A DNA stretch of 64,000 nucleotides, taken from assembly GCA_009602735.1 (NCBI GenBank), contig WELA01012345.1, positions 1,123,217-1,187,216 on the forward strand, given 5' to 3'. Shown here one piece after another: positions 45,271 through 57,616 of this stretch (the stretch's first letter is position 1; every line of letters starts with the position of its first letter). The position numbers were made by a program, and so were the translations under genes. Source of the stretch: Mesotaenium endlicherianum (Eukaryota; Streptophyta; Zygnematophyceae; Zygnematales; Mesotaeniaceae). The notes below the pieces were generated by a model. That model made no database searches, was not told the origin of the DNA, and saw only the letters and a list, made by a program, of their open reading frames with translations.

Positions 45271-47290
45271 ATGGAGGATTTATTAAAAATGTCGGAATTA
45301 TGTACATGGAATTATGGAATATGGTATTATTACACCACATGGTAATAAAAGTAATACTCAACTAATGACTATGAAAGCCTACACTGTCAATGCATGATAC
45401 AAAGTAACCTAAATGACCTCACATATGCGAGCACTTTAAACTGTGAAGTACGACGCTACTACTCACATGGATCATCATCGAAGAAGTATTCTGGCTCCTC
45501 TACTAGGGGCCATGACTCACTATCTAGTGCATCCTCTTCAGGAATCTCAAAAGCACCCTACTCTGCTTGAATGTAAGCCTCAATGAACCTCCCAGGCACA
45601 GGGGTTCTACCCGCACGCCTCTTGCCTTCCAATAGGCGAAGGTTGGAGTGGACCTTAACCAACTTCTCAGCTCTAACCTATGTTAGACGGTTCCGCTTCT
45701 TGTTATGCACAAAGTCATACTCAGACCAGTTACGCTCACAAGAGCTCGCTGACGTACACAGGCCTAAGACCTTAATGGCAAGCTCTTGCAGCTCAGGAGT
45801 GCTAGAACCATACTCATGCCACCATGCAGGAGCACTAAGTTCTGTGCAATCACTTTCAGCATCTGGAGCAGCAAAGCTTCATGACTTAGCCTGATACACC
45901 CTCACCTGCTCCTTTATGACCTTTCTATTAGCCTTATAAGGCACCAAACGCTCCAAAATCAAATTCCACCCAGCCTTAACCTCTTTCACACTATGGTGGG
46001 CATGGTCCTGGTATTGAGGGTGCAAAACATAGCCAGCAGCGTGCATAGGTGAGTGAAAAAAAACCACCTATCTTAGATAAGGTCCACAAAGAAGTTCCTC
46101 TCCGCAGCGGTAAAGCCAGGAAGCTTCTTGATGAACTTCACGTAGTCACACAGCTTACACCACACCTGCCCAATGAGAGGCTGGACCCCGTCATATAGTT
46201 GAAGCAGCTGCACGATCAGCTCCACCAACTTGATGATCTTCTCCACTTGCTTCCAGAAGACGGGGTCGTTGATGCGTTGAGTACGCTCATTGCACTTCGC
46301 ATACCCATCAAGAGAGAGCTTGTCCTTCCACTGGGTCCAAGCATCTCTGGCCACCATGCACTTCAAGCCCTCTTTGACCTGCAGTATCACGAGGAACACA
46401 GATGTAGCCCACTATTAGTGGCAACAAGGAGAAGCACAACAACACAGTCGGGACAAAATATAGCAATAGAGAGTGAGAGAGTGAGGAGAGAGAGGGAGAG
46501 AGGAGAGAGAGGAGAGAGAGAGCCAGCAGACCAGCAGAACAGCAGAACAGCAGACCTGAAAACCGGCGAAGAAAGCAAGCAAGAGTGAGAGAGGGGGAGA
46601 GAGATAAAGAAGAGAGAGAGAAAGGAGAGGAGAGAGAGGCAGCAGACCAGCAGACCTGCAAACCAGCCAAGAAAGCAAGCAAGGGAGAAGAGGGGGAGAG
46701 AGAGAGAAGAGAGAGGAGAGAGAACCAATAGACCAGCAGACCGGCCAAGCAAGCGAGCAAGAGAGAAGAACCAGCATACCAGCAGACCTCAAAACCAGCC
46801 GACAACTTGGGCAAGAGAGAGAGAGAGAGGAGAGAGGAGTGACAGGAGACGGGACCAGCAGACCACCAGACTTCAAAAGCAGCCGACAACGCGGGCAAGA
46901 GAGAGAGAGAGGAGAGAGGAGAGAGAGGAGAGAGAGGACCCGCACACCAGCAGGCGTCAATACCAGCCGACAACGCGGGCAAGAGAGAGAGAGAGAGAGA
47001 GGAGAAAGAGGAGAGAGAGGAGAGAGAGGACCAGCAGACCACCAGACTTTAAAATCAGCCAAGAAATTGAGCAAGAGGGAGAAAGAGAGCAAGAAAACGG
47101 AGAGGAGAGACTCCAAAAGAGAGAAAGGAGAGGAGACAGACAACGAGCAGACCTGCAGACCAGACTAGAAAGCGAGCAAGGGAGAGAGGAGAGAGAGAGG
47201 AGAGAGAAGAGAGAGCAGAACCAACAGACTAGACAAGCAAGCAAGCAAGGAAGAGGGAGAGAGGGAGGGAGAGAGAGAAGAGAGGAGAGA

Positions 47291-47326
47291 CCGGGCGTCG
47301 GGAATGTACATTTTCCCGACGCCCGG
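47291..47326. repeat. Perfect 14-bp GC-rich inverted repeat
   Basis: CCGGGCGTCGGGAA, an 8-base loop, then TTCCCGACGCCCGG. It starts a 370-bp unique segment within the GA array. Confidence 0.9.
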
Positions 47327-47536
47327 CTTTGGCCCTGCCCTTCGCTCTGTCTGCCTATGGCTGCACGCAAACAAAGTCTAGATATATCTTGTTTCTGTCC
47401 GTTTCTGCAAAAGGCTGTATTACGAAGTGGTACTTACGCGAAGCAAACCACACAAAACTCTGTGGAGACCCAGTGCTATAGTGTCTATACCAGCACTGCA
47501 CATTGGCTAAGAAAACCGGCGAACCCTGCGGTCCCC

Positions 47537-47655
47537 CCGACAATACCATCCCCCCGACAATACCATCCCCCCGACAATACCATTTCAGAGGTCGGGGGGA
47601 GAGGTCGGGGGGAGAGGTCGGGGGGAGAGGTCGGGGGGAAAGGTCGGGGGGAGAG
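47537..47655. repeat. Two facing short tandem arrays able to pair
   Basis: Three copies of a 17-bp unit starting CCCCCCGACAATACC are followed by five copies of a 13-bp unit GGTCGGGGGGAGA. CCCCCCGAC of the first can pair with GTCGGGGGG of the second. Confidence 0.85.
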
Positions 47656-49729
47656 AACCAGCAGATCTATAGAGCAGCCAAGCAGGCAAGCAAGGGAGAG
47701 GAGAGAGAAAGGAGAGGAGAACTAGCAGAGCAGCCAAGCAAGCAAGCGACAGAGAGAGAGCGAGGGGAGAGGGGAGAGGTCCACCATACTTCCAGACCAG
47801 CCAAGCAAGCGAGCAAGAGAGAGGAGAGAGAAAGGACAGAACCAACAGAGCAGCCAAGCAAGCAAGCGAGAAGAGAGGAAGGAGAGACCCAACAGAGCGG
47901 CCAAGCAAGCAAGCGACAAGGAGAGAGGGGAGAGAGGAGAAGGGGAGAGAGGAGAGAGAGGACCAGCAAACCAGCAGAACAGAAAACAAGCCAAGTAAGA
48001 ACCATCAGACTGCAGACCTGAAAACAAGCCAACAAAGCCAGCAAGAGGGACAAAGATTGCCAAAGAGAGATAGAAGAGAGGGAGAGAGAAGAAAAGAGAG
48101 GAATGAGAGAGAGACAACCAGCAAACCTGCAGATCGGCCAAGCAAGCGAGCAAGAGTGGAGGGAGCGAGAGAAAAGAGGAGAACAAACAGAGCTTCCAAG
48201 CAAGAAAGCGACAGAGAGAGAGAGAGGAGAGAAGAGCAAGAGGAGAGAGGAGAGAGGAGAGGAGAGAGAGAAAGGAGAGGAGAGAAATAACCAGCAAAGC
48301 ATCAGACCAGCCTAGAAAGCAGGAAAGAGAGAGAGGAGAGAGAGAAGAGCGGAGAGATAGGAGGGAGAACCAACAGACTAGACAAGCGAGCAAGCAAGGG
48401 AGTGAGAGGGAGGGAAAGAGAGAGAGGAGAGGAGAGAGGAAAGAGAGGAGAGTGACAACCAACAGACTTGCAGACCAGCCGAGCATACGAGCAAAAGAGA
48501 GGAGAGCGAGAAAGGAGAGGAGAACCAAGAGAGCAGCCAACAAGCAAGCGACAGAGAGAGGGGAGAGAGGAGAGAGAGAACCAGCAGACCGGCAAAATAG
48601 AAAACCAGCCAGAGAGTGAGAGGGGAGGGAGAGGAGAGGAGAGTAAAAACCAGCAGACCAACACACCAGAAACGAGCCAAGAAGGCAAGCAAGAAAGAGA
48701 GGGGGAAAGAGAGTGAGAAGAGAGACAAAGGAGAGGAGAAAAAAGCAGCAGCACAACAAACCAGCTAACCACCCAAGACAGCAAGCAAGACAGAGAGAGA
48801 GCCAGCAGACACATCACAGCAGCACACCATATCAAGCCAACAGCAGAACACCAGCACCTCAAAGTAGCAGTTACTAAACTACAGCAGCAACACAAGCAAA
48901 ATCACATTAAAGCAACGTGGAGGCCCTTTGCTAAATGTAGTGTGAGTAGCATGCATGAGGCCAGCACAAGCATCGCTTCATGAGTTGAATGCATACTTTA
49001 TTCAGCCGCTCCAAGAGGATGAAGGAGGTAAGAAATCGCGTCGCGTTGGATAATTTGAGCTCCAACTGGCCTTCTTCACGATAGAGAGATAGAGGCTTGT
49101 GGTGGTTCCTGATGAATTTCACAAGATTCCTCGCTCGCTCCACAGTTTGTTGAACTCAATCAATCTTCACGATAGCTTCCAACATGAGGTCCAAGCCGTG
49201 TGCCGCACACGCACTCCACGTAATGGCAGGGTACTTAGCTTCTATGAGTCTACCTACCACAGCATGACAGCAGCAGCACACGGAAGAATGAGTAGCATCA
49301 CAGCAGCTGACACTAGATTGCACAGCTCTGTGACAGCAGCACAAGAGAATTAGCCTCACACCAACACAGCAGCATAGAAATAAAGCAAGCAAAGCAACAC
49401 AGCTACGCAAAACCAGGCCTCCACACTTGCATTACAACATCACGATATAGTAAAGTAAAAAGACACAAGGACATACCTGCATTCTTGCATGCTCTAGCAG
49501 AATCTGTGCATATCATGAGAACATGCTCTGCACCAATCTCTGCTATGACCTCCTCAAAGCATTTGGCGATGAACTTGCCATTCTTGAACTTGCCGTCACA
49601 GTTGACCGCCTTCACCATTTTTTCACCCATGGGAGTCACAACAATGAAGTTGATGATTGGTCTTTTGGTGATGTCGGTCGTGTACATGAATAAAAAACAA
49701 ATTATTAGGCACGAAAAAAGAAGGCGAGG

Positions 49730-49950
49730 TAAGGATAAGGTAAAATACAACAGCAACACAGAAGCACAACAACAGCAGCAGCAGATCAGCAAACCAGTCT
49801 ACCAGCACACAACCCTAGGGAACATAATATATGAGTACAGCAGCAGAGCAAACCAGCAGAAGCACAAGCGCAAGCACAAGCAAAGCAAGCAACAGGCCAG
49901 CAGTAGCAACAGCAGCAAAGTAAAGCTACAATGCAGCAGCAGTAGCAAAA
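49730..49950. repeat. CAG/CAA-rich intron sequence
   Basis: AGCAACA and CAGCAG motifs on the plus strand, between transposase exons. It resembles the CTG-rich stretch at 43.5-43.8 kb in inverse orientation. Confidence 0.6.
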
Positions 49951-50903
49951 GACTTACCAGCCATCGGAGCATGTAACACAGCCTGTGACTTTTAGCTTCT
50001 CCATGAATTGGCGAAGCTCGATGTCACAACATGCCATTTCCCGATCCAAAAGCTTTGTCCTTAGGTGCCACATTTGGGGTCCAGAGTAGTTAGGCCTAGC
50101 ACGGGATATGGAGTCCAGCATGAGTCCATAGGACGCACAATTGGCAGCATTAAAAGATATGCCAGTGGCATAAAACCACTTGACAATTGCCTGATTTGCT
50201 AGGTCACGGAAACCTGGTTTCCATACCTCAGGGAGGTCAGTTTGCCTACCAAAACCTTTAGCAGATCCTCCAGAGGAAGAGGAAGGGCAAAGATTGCCAC
50301 TCCTCTACATTTCTTTCTCAAATGCCAGCTGCTCCATAGTCCGATCATGACGTGAACGCTTTTGCAGAAGCTTCATTTAAGCAAGAGGAACTTTGTAAGA
50401 TCTGGACCTATCATTCTCATAGCACTGGGCAGCAAAGAAAACCTGAACGTTGGATGAAACTTGAGGACAGCCTGCGATTCCTTGCCCTTGAACACACCTC
50501 AAATGGTACCTAATTCAAAATGCACCTCCCACGTTGATACGGCCACAATACGTACAATTATTTTGGTAGGCACCTGGATAATCACGCTTGTCTACCTTAT
50601 GAACGTGGTCATGCTCTGAGGGTAGAATCGGATAGACCTTGGTTTTGCCCTTCTTAGCCGATGTCAAGCGAGAAGTGCTGCAGGGAGTAACTAGCTCACA
50701 TTCCTCCTTGTTGTTGAATTGACTTGAATGAGTGTCGTCTACGTCCTGTTTCAGACATTGCAGGATATGAGAAGAGCTAAGTAAGAGTGAGGACCCTCTA
50801 ATCCATAAAGCAATAGTAGATACAGCGTTCAACGTGAGGTATGAGTTTCGGCTAAGACTCCTTGCCAGATGTATTCGTACGCGGCTTGTCAGTAAGCGGA
50901 TAC

Positions 50904-51623
50904 TAAAATGAATTGACTTTCCAAATAGGCGATTAACAATTAATAAAGATCTTTATATCAGCAAATAAACTTTATGGTATTTTCCGTTAATTGGTTAAAT
51001 GGCAAAGGACGACACACTAGCAGTGAACAATACTCGTATGTCAAATGCGAGTAAACTAGCATCAATAATGCAATCAGTAAACTCATACATAAGCAAGGCT
51101 AGAAGACAGTGCCTATCAATGGCTTCTCGCCTTGGATTCAGATCTCTCTCAGTAAGCTGTACAAGAGAGTTGGCCTCGTTTCTGAATGCCGAACTCGAGA
51201 GCAATGCCTAGCATATGTACATGGAATGAGTTTACTGTTCAACGGCCTGTGCGATGGCACCGCCTACCCGGGAGTTAACCACGTTGGTAGGACCTCGGTT
51301 AACCAAATCCACCACCATCTCCCATCATCCCGAATCGCCATCCATCATAGGGATGTCATCTGGCCATTTATCTAGCATATCACACTTAGATGAATATCGA
51401 GGCAATTCGCTACTACCGAGTACGGAAGTCAGTTGGTTGTCAAAGAATGTGTCAGCAAGCTGACTTAAGTTGACTTCAGCCTGCTGCTTCCGGCTGAGTC
51501 ATTAAGCTGATATTAAATATGAAGTCCAGCAGACTGATTATTAACTAGAGCTCAGCAGGCTGAACTTAATTAACTATTATATTTAAATGAATATTATATC
51601 TACTAATATACTGATTCATTACA
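50904..51623 (-). repeat. 3' LTR of the minus-strand chromovirus
   Basis: 720 bp. It starts TAAAATGAATTGAC and ends CTGATTCATTACA on the plus strand. Confidence 0.9.
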
Positions 51624-51659
51624 ATCCCTCCAACTTAACTTGTTGTCGCCTCGACAACA
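51624..51659 (-). promoter_or_regulatory. Polypurine tract and hairpin of the minus-strand chromovirus
   Basis: ATCCCTCCAACTT abuts the LTR, followed by the inverted repeat TGTTGTCG-CCT-CGACAACA (51641-51659). Confidence 0.85.
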
Positions 51660-51739
51660 TTAAACTGCAGAAGTTTTTGGTCAGGGAACTTAACCTGACA
51701 AGCCTCCCCCTCTGGCTGCCTCTTCAGCCTGTCACCTAG

Positions 51740-53437
51740 GGGGTTGTTCCTGGGGCTTCAGGATCAAGAGACTGAGATCTGGACGTAGATCTGGACAGCC
51801 CTCTAGGTCTGTCAGCTGGCCTTCTAAAAAACCCCGTTTGTTCTAAAGTTGGACCTCGAGAAGAACGAAGGATGGTAGCCTGCTCTTGAACTACTTGGGT
51901 GTTGATCCCCACATAGACAAGCATTCCAGTAGGGTGCTAAAATACATTGGCAAGAGGTACATGCCCCTGAGCGAAGGGAGAGGCCGGCATACCTCTGGCC
52001 ACCCCGCGTGTCCCTCTTCTGGCACCTCTGTCCTCTGGGGATTTTTGCCTTTGTCTGCTGCCAAGTACAGTCAGATCAACTTCTTCCCCTGTTTGGGCAG
52101 GTGGGCTGGGGGAGCGAGTGCGGGGTCCAGTTGCCTCCATGATCGGGATCACGTTCCATATACCTGATCTTGGTTCCTTAGGAAGTGCCCCTGCCTGCCC
52201 CTGGGTCTCCTGAGTACCAGCTCCTGATGCTTCTCCTCTGCCTTGTTCTTCTTCCTCATCCTCCTCATCTTCCTCCTCTGAGAGAGTAGGAGTCTCGTCC
52301 ACTAAGTCGTCCTGCTCTCTGGTAGACATGGAGTAGTCTACTGACCTCCCTTTCTTAGGGCGCGCTAGAGGTTGCACGGCCTTCAGCCTGCTGATATCTA
52401 TCCGGCCTGCATTCTTCGCCCATTTGACAAAGGCATGCTTTCTTTTAGAGAAGTAGTCTCTCCCCCTCCTCCTGTGCTCTTTGGTCTCTGCATTCATGTT
52501 GCTCAGGCAGCCATTCAGCCTGGGTTCCCAAGGGGCAATGTGAGGTGGTAGGATGAGGTAGCCGTCTAGGCCATAGTGGAAATGGTCTGGTTGGGCTCGG
52601 TCACACTCCTACTTTTTGTTTGTGACGGTCATCTACCTCCAGTCTGTTGGCTGCTGGTAATACTGGGGTCCATGCTCAGCCTTTCTCAGTTTACATGGGA
52701 ACCAGTGGGGAGAGAACATCTGCTGTCCTGCTTTCCTGGCCAAGTACTCCCAGCTCCTTCTCTCAACTTCATTGTAAGCTGGCAATAGTGTGAGGTAGAA
52801 TACCGTATCCTTGAAGCTATCGGGCCGCATGCTCACCATCCCGATGAGTCTCTGATCTCCCACTATTCCCGGTATTGGGACTGGCTTGTTCTCTGAATCA
52901 TCGGCAAGGTACCGGGCCTGCTCTGGTGTATAGCCCACCATCTTGGCATAATCCTCGTAGAGGACCACACCACAGTGTGTCTCAATGTACCTATCCAATA
53001 CTGCAGTTCCTTCCCCTCTGTAGCAGTGTTGTCTGTTCCAGCTTGTTGATCTCCTGGGCTGCCAGCAATGCTTCCTTCAGGTTATCAATGTTTTGGCCAC
53101 CCACCACAGTATACCTGTAAGTGGCCAAGCTCTTCTGCCTGTCCTCTTCAGCCTTTTTCCTTCTCTCCTCCTCTGCTGCTGCCGCTTCTTCTTGTTGTTT
53201 CTTCTGTCTCTCCTCCTCAGCTTTCCTGTGGTTTTCCGCTTCCTGATCCTTCTTCCTCTGTGCTTCTTCTGCCGCCTCTTGTTGTTTGCGGACCCTTTCT
53301 TGTTCTCTCCTGGTGAGGGACGTCGCCGCCAGCTCCTTCTGGTATTGCTCCATTGTCCTCCTGGCTTCTTCTGCCTTGCGCTTTCTGTCCTTCTTTTGTG
53401 TGGTGGGAGCCATTTTGCACATGTAACCAGGGCACAA
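51740..53437 (-). CDS. Extra ORF after pol in the minus-strand chromovirus, unknown function
   Basis: It has the same plan as the plus-strand copy: a charged coiled-coil N-terminus (QEAAEEAQRKKDQEAENHR), a middle domain (YRYTVVGGQNID, LYEDYAKMVGYT, PIPGIVGDQRLIGM, DSFKD, VERRSWEYLARK, PTDWR) and an acidic C-terminal part (LSEEEDEEDEEEE). Residues agree at only about half the positions in the conserved blocks, far less than in gag. Fossil part. Confidence 0.65.
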
Positions 53438-53799
53438 GTTAGTAGGATATCGACCTTTGTCATAGGAGTTGCAGTAAGGGAGTAAGTTCGTATTAGTGTG
53501 GCGTTCCTGTTTACCTTACAGGGTGATTGCTAGGAGTTGACGTAGTTGCGGTGCGCTAGACATAAACGTATGAATGTGTTTTCAGGTGTGTTAAGTGATG
53601 TATTGCTGTGCGAGGCCCTTTTTCCTCCAGCCAAAGGTGCTTTATGTGGGCTAGGCTGTCCTCTCTATCACTATGCTGACACTTAGGATTCACATAACTG
53701 TCCCTTTCTCGCTCTCGCACACTAACTGTCATATATTTTCCCCTCCAACTTAAATGGAGATAGGACCTCCTGTCACCTTCCCGTGTCAACTGAAATGAC

Positions 53800-55060
53800 T
53801 GTTAGGAAGGTGCTCCAGCCGCCCGAAGGTGGAACCGTTTCAACGCCCCTTTGGCATTAGTCAAATGGTATTTAAATTCCCAAGTGTCCCCAGAGGCATC
53901 GTAACCCTTCCATCGAATGAGGTACTTCATGACATATTTAGACAATCGACGGACCGAGCGCGCGTCTAAAATCTCCTCAACCTCATATTCCTCAGGGTCG
54001 CCGTCCCGGACAGCGGGGACCGGTCTCGATTGCACAGGTAACCGACCTGTGAACAGTGTATCACCTTTGATGTATGGTTCCAGGAAGGAGACATTAAAGA
54101 CCGGGTGACCCTTGTATTTGGCTGACATGTTCAGTTTGTAAGCGTTCTGACCGACACGACGCACCACCGAATATGGACCGACCCAGACAGGGCCAAGCTT
54201 TTTCTTGACCACACTAGGGAGGTACAGGTGTTGAGAATGCAGTTTGACTAAATCGCCCTTAGAAAATGTCAGCTCCCGACGGTGTTGGTTAGCGTATTTT
54301 TGTTGGTTTTCTTGGGCTTTGTGCAGGTTTTGTTGGACTTCTGACAGGGTGTCAGCAAACTCCTGAGTTAACTAGAGAGAGACCGGATTGTCAATCCCTT
54401 CAGGGTGAGTTAAAGACTCCCCTAGCACATCTAATGGGGACTTAGGGACTCTACACAGGCTCAGTTCAAATGAAGTTTTGCCCGTTGACGCGTGCACGGC
54501 ACTGTTGACCGCAAACTGGATTTGAGGTAACAGGTCGTCCCAATTATCTTGTTTTTGGTTAATATAGGCTCTGAGTACTTCCTGCAGAACTCGGTTAGTT
54601 CTTTCAGTCTGCCCATTAGTCTGAGGGTGGTTTGCTGTGCTGAGCAGCTGCTTGACTCCCATCAACCCCATTAAAGCTCTCCAAAACTTAGAGGTGAATT
54701 TCGAGTCTCCGTCTGAGAGTATATTAGAGGGTAGCCCATGTTGGCATACTACATGGTTGTAGAATCGTCTCGCTGTTTCGAGTGCAGTTACTTTGACAGT
54801 TGTGGGGATAAAAATGACCATTTTTGTCAGTTTATCCACAACTATCAGAATCGAATCATGCCCATTGGCAGTTCGTGGCAGTTTGACCACCCAGTCCATG
54901 GATATTGTTTCCCAGCGGCCAGCTGGGATGGGCAGCGGTTGTAAGAGGTCCCCCGGTGGTGTGTGCCTAGACTTATTCTTTTGACACTGGTCACAGGACT
55001 TAACGTATTTCAAGACCTCCCGAGGTAATCCCTTCCAATGATAGTGTTTTGCCAATTTGC
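53800..55060 (-). CDS. Integrase and chromodomain of the minus-strand chromovirus
   Basis: Integrase zinc module ([21 protein letters not shown]), core ([41 protein letters not shown]), the C-terminal [17 protein letters not shown] segment and the chromodomain ([24 protein letters not shown]). Fossil part. Confidence 0.85.
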
Positions 55061-56103
55061 CAACANGTGTTTTGCCAATTTGCCAACAGTTTTGGCCTGC
55101 CCCAAATGCCCACCCAGCAAACTGTCATGTGCTTGACTCAATAAAAGGGACCTTATTTCCAAGTTATTAGGAATGACCAGCTTCAGCCTGCCTGAAGTGG
55201 TTTCAGTCACCCAGACCCCTCCCTTAAGGTTATACCCAAGTGCAGTAGCACGNGTTATACCCAAGTGCAGTAGCACGACACACACCAGCAGTGGGGCTGG
55301 GCTCAAATGTTGGGTCAGAAAGGTAGGCTTTTCTAAGTTGTTCAAGGAAGGACTTTTTTCACCTTTAGTGAAGTAAGTGCACACAAGACTTTAAACTCCA
55401 TGCATTCAGCAACTTGCATCCTTCTGGAAGCCTCTTGTTTTTTCCTTCAGTTGCCATCCACACAGAACAAGAGGAAGAGCAGTGGTGGGTGCCAAGTTAG
55501 TCTGCCCATCACTGGCTCCTCTCACTTTAACTGTACCTCTGCTCCAACACACTTCAGCTTGATGTCTATTAAGCCAGGACATGTCTAGCACGAGATCATA
55601 AAAGCCAGTGTCGACTACCTCAAATGTAAGCGTTTCAGTTAGAACCGCAATGCCAGAACCTAACTGGACCTCAATAGGCTTGGTTATAACTCCTCCCGGG
55701 ATACTTGAGGCATCTCCAAGGAATATTTTTCTATTTCCTTGGGTGACAGTAGGCAGCCTTAGCCGCTTAACTAAGTCCTTGTGGATAAAAGTATGTGACG
55801 CCCCTCCGTCAACAAATGCCCTCACCTTCCTACCTGCAATCATGCAATGCAGTAGGATAGGGGGGACTGTCTTTTCCTGACTTTCGCATTGTTCTCCTGA
55901 CGTAGCAAAGAAATGTTGGACATCAGGTGGAACAAGAGCATCCAGAGTGTGCACTCTCTGGACGTCTATATTGCTGATGGTCTCCTTTATCTGGTTGTCA
56001 GGCATGCATAGTGAATCCAGTTCAGCAGGACCCATAATACCTGCTACGAGGGCAGCTAGTGACGACTCACTATCTCTAGCATCCTCACAGTCAGTAGACT
56101 GGA

Positions 56104-57582
56104 TTACTGACTGTTGCTGTCTTTTAAAGGCTGGTCTTTTCTCTCGACCTTAGGCAGGTGCCTGACCGGACACTGTTCTCTGTAGTGGCCTTTCTGCTGA
56201 CAATGGTAGCAAGTGGATTTTGCTGAGGCTGGTCTCGGCTTAGTCCTATCACCACCCCTTCCATAGCCACCTCGAGAGGAATCACCTCTACCTCTAGACT
56301 GAATAGCATTGTACTCATACTCATATTCATCACCGTGATTATCCTCAGCATGGTCTCCTTCAATTGCATTGTAGGAACCGTGGGGCTTTTTGACAATCTT
56401 AGACACCAAAGCATTACTCTGGCGCTTGTGATTGAACTGTTGCTGATCCCAGGCNCATCAGCATCCTGGATTAAGTCAGCCAGTTTTTCATCTTCTTCTC
56501 AGCAAAATGACCCAAGACTTCGAATTTCAAGCCGTACTTGAAGTATGCTATCCTATACCGTTCTGGCAAGTCTGATTGTTTCATCATGTTCTACTGGACT
56601 TTTGAGCAAACTCAGCAACTGAAGTGGTCTGCTTTAGTGTCAGGGAGATCATCGCATAAATAGCTTTCTCCTGCTGGTTGATGACATCAAACTTCTCATG
56701 CAACTTCTCGACAAACTCTACCCATGTAGGGTCATTGAGTTGCTGAGCCTTACGCTCTCCTTTCCAGTAAAGCCACCAGTCTGCGGCACTGCCTTTCAGT
56801 AGCGCACCGGTGTGCCTGACCTTCTCGTAATCTTGCAGTTCTGGGTAGTTCACCAGCCACTGCTCAACATCCGCGAGAAACTTGATCAAGTAATATTTTC
56901 TGTTTCCCTCAGGATCATAGTCCTGGGGAGGTTTTGGCTTGGGCTTACTAGGCCCTCTGCCACCACCACCAATGGTATGAGACTCCAGTTGGTCTCTGTC
57001 CTGCAGTAGAGACATTATGATTCTTTTGTCCTCCGGTTGGGACTGATACATGGTCGCCATTTGCGACTGCATTTGGACGAACAATGCTCCCCAGTCTACA
57101 CTCTGGGGTGGTAGTCTAGCAAATGCAGCAACAGCATTGGCATCTACTCGCTGAGTAGTATCCTCATTAGCCCCTCTCGCTCTTGCAACAGCAATTCCTG
57201 CCGCATTCAGCCGGTCACGTATTTGACCTAGGGGTACATTGAGTTGTACAGCAGGAGGTGGGTTCAGAACATTGGCCCTTGATGCCATGAGTTCCTCAAC
57301 AGTGCGCTCGTCAGCTGGCTGTCCTTCCCTCCTTTCTGTATCTTCAGCAGCCTTTGCCAATTGTTCAGCTTCTAATCTGGCTCTCTCCTCCTCAGCTTGC
57401 TGTGCTGCGATTGCGGCAATAGCAGCTGCCTCATCTGCAGCCTCTCTAGCTGCAGTATCTGCCACTGCTTCAGAATAGGTACGGGTTCCCGCTACATGGC
57501 TTGTCGCCTGGTTTTCGACATTCTCGTTATCCTGGTTCTCCATGTCTCGGGAGTTGCTAGTTTGAGACCTTGTCCTTACCAT
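56104..57582 (-). CDS. Gag of the minus-strand chromovirus
   Basis: Gag begins [17 protein letters not shown] at 57582 and ends past the knuckle [14 protein letters not shown] at about 56.1 kb. It follows the plus-strand copy residue by residue with few substitutions. Fossil part; one contig join lies in it. Confidence 0.85.
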
Positions 57583-57603
57583 ACAAAGAAGATTGTGATA
57601 ACA

Positions 57604-57615
57604 GCTCCGATACCA
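57604..57615 (-). promoter_or_regulatory. Primer-binding site of the minus-strand chromovirus
   Basis: TGGTATCGGAGC on the minus strand, one base from the LTR, identical to that of the plus-strand copy. Confidence 0.85.
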
Positions 57616-57616
57616 C

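Larger units (their letters stand above)
46440..48790. repeat. GA-rich minisatellite array filling a transposase intron
   Basis: Units of roughly 60-110 bp combine GA runs with ACCAGCAGACCAGCC and AAGCAAGCAAGC motifs. It lies between the transposase exons ending at 48997 and starting at 46378. All long open frames here are products of the repeat. Confidence 0.85.
45462..50832 (-). pseudogene. hAT transposase (DUF659 type), decayed, several exons
   Basis: Read on the minus strand. The first exon (about 50832-49958) has a BED-type zinc finger (NCTYCGRINVGG...) and a domain ending GCVTCSDGW with donor GTAAGTC. Exon 49679-49477 encodes DITKRPIINFIVVTP...AEHVLMICTDSARACKNAG, the DUF659 RNase H-like fold. 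Exon 49253-48997 encodes YPAITWSACAAHGLDLMLE...NATRFLTSFILLERLNK. The next exon starts at 46378 (VKEGLKCMVARDAWTQWKD, FWKQVEKIIKLVELIVQLL). The end (about 45880-45462) is the hAT dimerisation domain (WWHEYG, LCTSASSCERNWSEYDFVH, KRNRL). There are three in-frame stops in the first exon, one in the third, more near the end, and a frameshift in a T run near 46055. The acceptor at 49680 reads AC instead of AG. It is clearly inactive. Confidence 0.85.

Noticed and set aside
46308-48895. Long minus-strand open frames rich in Ser and Leu within the GA array
   Set aside because: They are products of the GA/CT repeat read in three frames and lie within an intron of the decayed transposase.
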